The position numbers and the translations under genes are program-made. A DNA stretch of 64,000 bases from JAKFWF01 sp031429105 (GTDB lineage Bacteria; Pseudomonadota; Alphaproteobacteria; Rhizobiales; Hyphomicrobiaceae), in assembly GCA_031429105.1 (NCBI GenBank), contig JANOYV010000066.1:1-64000 (forward strand). The letters are read 5' to 3'. The notes below the pieces were generated by a model, which was not told the DNA's origin, did no database searches, and saw only the letters and a program-made list of their open reading frames with translations. How positions within the stretch are numbered: the first letter of the stretch is position 1; each line of letters opens with the position of its first letter. This document shows positions 62,550-64,000 of the stretch, one piece after another.

Positions 62550-63074
62550 GGTGCAGCCTATTTTGCAATTGTGCGGCGTTCGAGATTTGCAAAGCTGTAC
62601 GCCGTGCGAGCGATCAATGCTTCGGCCTCGACCGAAGTATGTGATGCACCACAGGCTGACATGTTACGAGGTTCGTCGACGATAAGCCCAGGTAACGACG
62701 CTCGGGCTTTACAGCCAATCAGGCTCCGTTGGCGCATCAAGTGCGTCACAGGAGGAGTGCTGCGCGATTTATCGAAGCCGCACCGGCTTTGGTCGGCCAA
62801 AAAAAATGAAAAATATAATAAATAGTCAAAAAAATCAATAATATATGGTGCCCTGGAGGGAACCACTCTTCAAGTTGCTGTTGACTGACAGAGGACGACA
62901 CACGTTGCCAGAAAATGTCTAGAGTGCCATATTTTACAGCATGTTAATCTGATCCAACTTCCTTTCATCCCTGCCACTGAGTGCCACCTTCAACCATTGA
63001 CTGTCAGTGAATGTTCGTTAGTTAGGGCTACCAGTAGGGACATCAAATTGAGGTAGAGCTCCAAGAGCACGCGC
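62550..63074. other. 525-base AT-rich region without a gene, beside a decayed integrase
   Basis: The middle (about 62800-62860) is strikingly rich in A and T. It contains AATCAATAATATA at 62833, close to the IHF consensus WATCAANNNNTTR with one mismatch. No protein or RNA gene can be supported; a 102-codon minus-strand frame here has no protein-like features. Since the integrase remnant follows directly, this stretch may be the former attachment region of an integrated element. No tRNA or clear att repeat was seen. Confidence 0.5.
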
Positions 63075-63940
63075 GTGCGAGCAAGCCACCGCCTCAGCGC
63101 GCTCAAGTTGGCTAAGGCGCGTGTGCCAGGAATTCTGGAAGATGGGGCGGGGCTGCGTTTTCTGATTACTGAAAGCGGCACAAAGCGTTGGGTCTTGCGA
63201 CTGACTATCAACGGATGGCGCTCCAGAGGATGGCGGTCATATTCGAGAGTGCGATCCTTCGTGGGACACGCGAGCGCGCGAGCCCTTGCACTGGGGTTCG
63301 ACGGGAACTGGGCACTGCTCGACCGAAGGTTGTGCATCGTGCAGCACTGCCATGGCATGACGTTCCGGCCTTTTTCAACGAGCTGTCTGACCGGCCGAGA
63401 ATCACCGCTGCCTCTCGACTAGCGTTGCAGTTTATTATCCTTACGGCTTGCCGGAGCGAGGAGGTGAGGGGGACTCGTTGGTCCGAGATCAATCTCGATG
63501 CGGGCGAGTGGACCGTGCCGGCCGCTCGCATGAAGATGAAGATGAAGATCGACCACATCGTCCCGTTGTCCAGTGGTGCGCTGGCTGTACTCGCGCAGGC
63601 AAAATCCCTGCTCCTAGACGACAACGATCTTGTGTTTCCATCTTCGGTCGGCACATGGCTGAGCGACAATACGCTGAGCAAAATAATGCGCGACTCTCAA
63701 ACACGAGGCACGCCGCATGGTTTTCGCTCAAGCCTCAAGGACTGGGCGGCGGAGCGGGGAACTCGTGACGAGGTCAGCGAAGCAATCCTTGCGCATGGTG
63801 ATCCCAATAAAGTGCGCGCTGCATACAGCCAGACTACTTACTTCGCCGAGCGCCGAGTTGTTATGGAGGATTGGAGCAGGTTTGTGTTCGCGTGCCCGCG
63901 ACCTTGGAACCACTCTGAGATTTTGGATCTTGTTGTATAG
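63075..63940 (+). pseudogene. Tyrosine integrase remnant (P4-type) with internal deletion and frame change
   Basis: The N-terminal arm domain is readable from the GTG at 63075 (LSALKLAKARVPGILEDGAG, then RWVLRLTINGWR) up to about 63225. The central part, roughly 120 residues in related integrases, is missing. The catalytic domain continues in another frame from about 63230 to 63940 with HRAALPWHDVPAFFNEL, Arg in TACRSEEVRG, HxxR in PHGFRSSL, a His in ILAHGDPNKV and the Tyr in AAYSQTTYFAERR. The catalytic residues survive, but the protein cannot be made whole. It marks an old integration event near the right edge. Confidence 0.85.
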
Positions 63941-64000
63941 CCTTACGGCTTGACCACAGATCTAAACGTGTTGGCCATGCGAGATACTGTCTCACGGCCA

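Noticed and set aside
62558..62866. 102-codon minus-strand frame in the AT-rich region
   Set aside because: Composition is not protein-like, it covers the AT-rich stretch and has no ribosome binding site or family match.

Overview
The window looks like chromosomal DNA of a GC-rich alphaproteobacterium, most likely of the order Hyphomicrobiales (Rhizobiales). This is inferred from the housekeeping arrangement trpF-trpB / ihfB / sppA / rpsA / cmk, the small TRIC and LapA proteins beside trpF, the lepA and asd sequences, and the large share of substrate-binding-protein transport genes. No rRNA, tRNA or CRISPR array was found.

Layout. Positions 1-10040 (all minus strand) hold a conserved core block: trpB, trpF, a TRIC channel, a LapA-like protein, ihfB, sppA, an orphan substrate-binding protein, an M24 peptidase, slyX, rpsA and cmk. 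Directly upstream of cmk, where aroA often lies, there is an ABC transporter cluster (10049-14355) with two different binding proteins, two CUT1-type permeases and no ATPase. Positions 14574-17221 carry an arylmalonate-decarboxylase-like enzyme and a divergent idnD/idnO pair for idonate/gluconate oxidation. Positions 17265-29890 are mainly envelope and transport genes: ceramidase-like protein, QmcA, MepA, sterol desaturase-like protein, hydrolase, MFS, L,D-transpeptidase, AbrB-family, nucleoside transporter and AsmA.

Positions 29927-37550 are a thiosulfate-oxidation (Sox) locus. soxYZ-soxB-soxCD run on the minus strand and soxA-soxX-regulator-TSUP transporter on the plus strand, from a shared control region. 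With SoxCD present the predicted pathway is full oxidation of thiosulfate to sulfate. An intrinsic terminator lies between soxZ and soxB, and the ArsR-type regulator carries the two cysteines of persulfide sensors. Next (37614-40917) is a tricarballylate catabolic pair, tcuAB, divergent from a GntR regulator with a palindromic operator between them.

Positions 40918-43881 are an accessory patch: a GNAT-like gene broken by a one-base frameshift, a convergent gene of unknown function and an XRE regulator. Positions 43882-48325 hold a catabolic set (DHDPS-family lyase, SMP-30 lactonase, glutathione transferase, divergent thiamine-diphosphate enzyme). Positions 48838-50940 form a second accessory patch: a double palindromic repeat, a DUF433/DUF5615 toxin-antitoxin-like pair with its own promoter, and a standalone SIR2-like protein next to lepA. 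Positions 52900-61136 return to metabolic genes (racemase, family-4 uracil-DNA glycosylase, moaB, phosphonate-type binding protein, PuuD, class II aldolase, CobW GTPase, FAH-family hydrolase, asd). The right edge holds two microproteins, a second TSUP transporter, an AT-rich stretch and a decayed tyrosine integrase, which looks like the scar of an integrated element.

The strongest candidates for new biology are the standalone SIR2-like gene beside the toxin-antitoxin pair, the arylmalonate-decarboxylase-like enzyme, the punctuated sox operon, and the coupling of cmk to a transporter lacking its ATPase.
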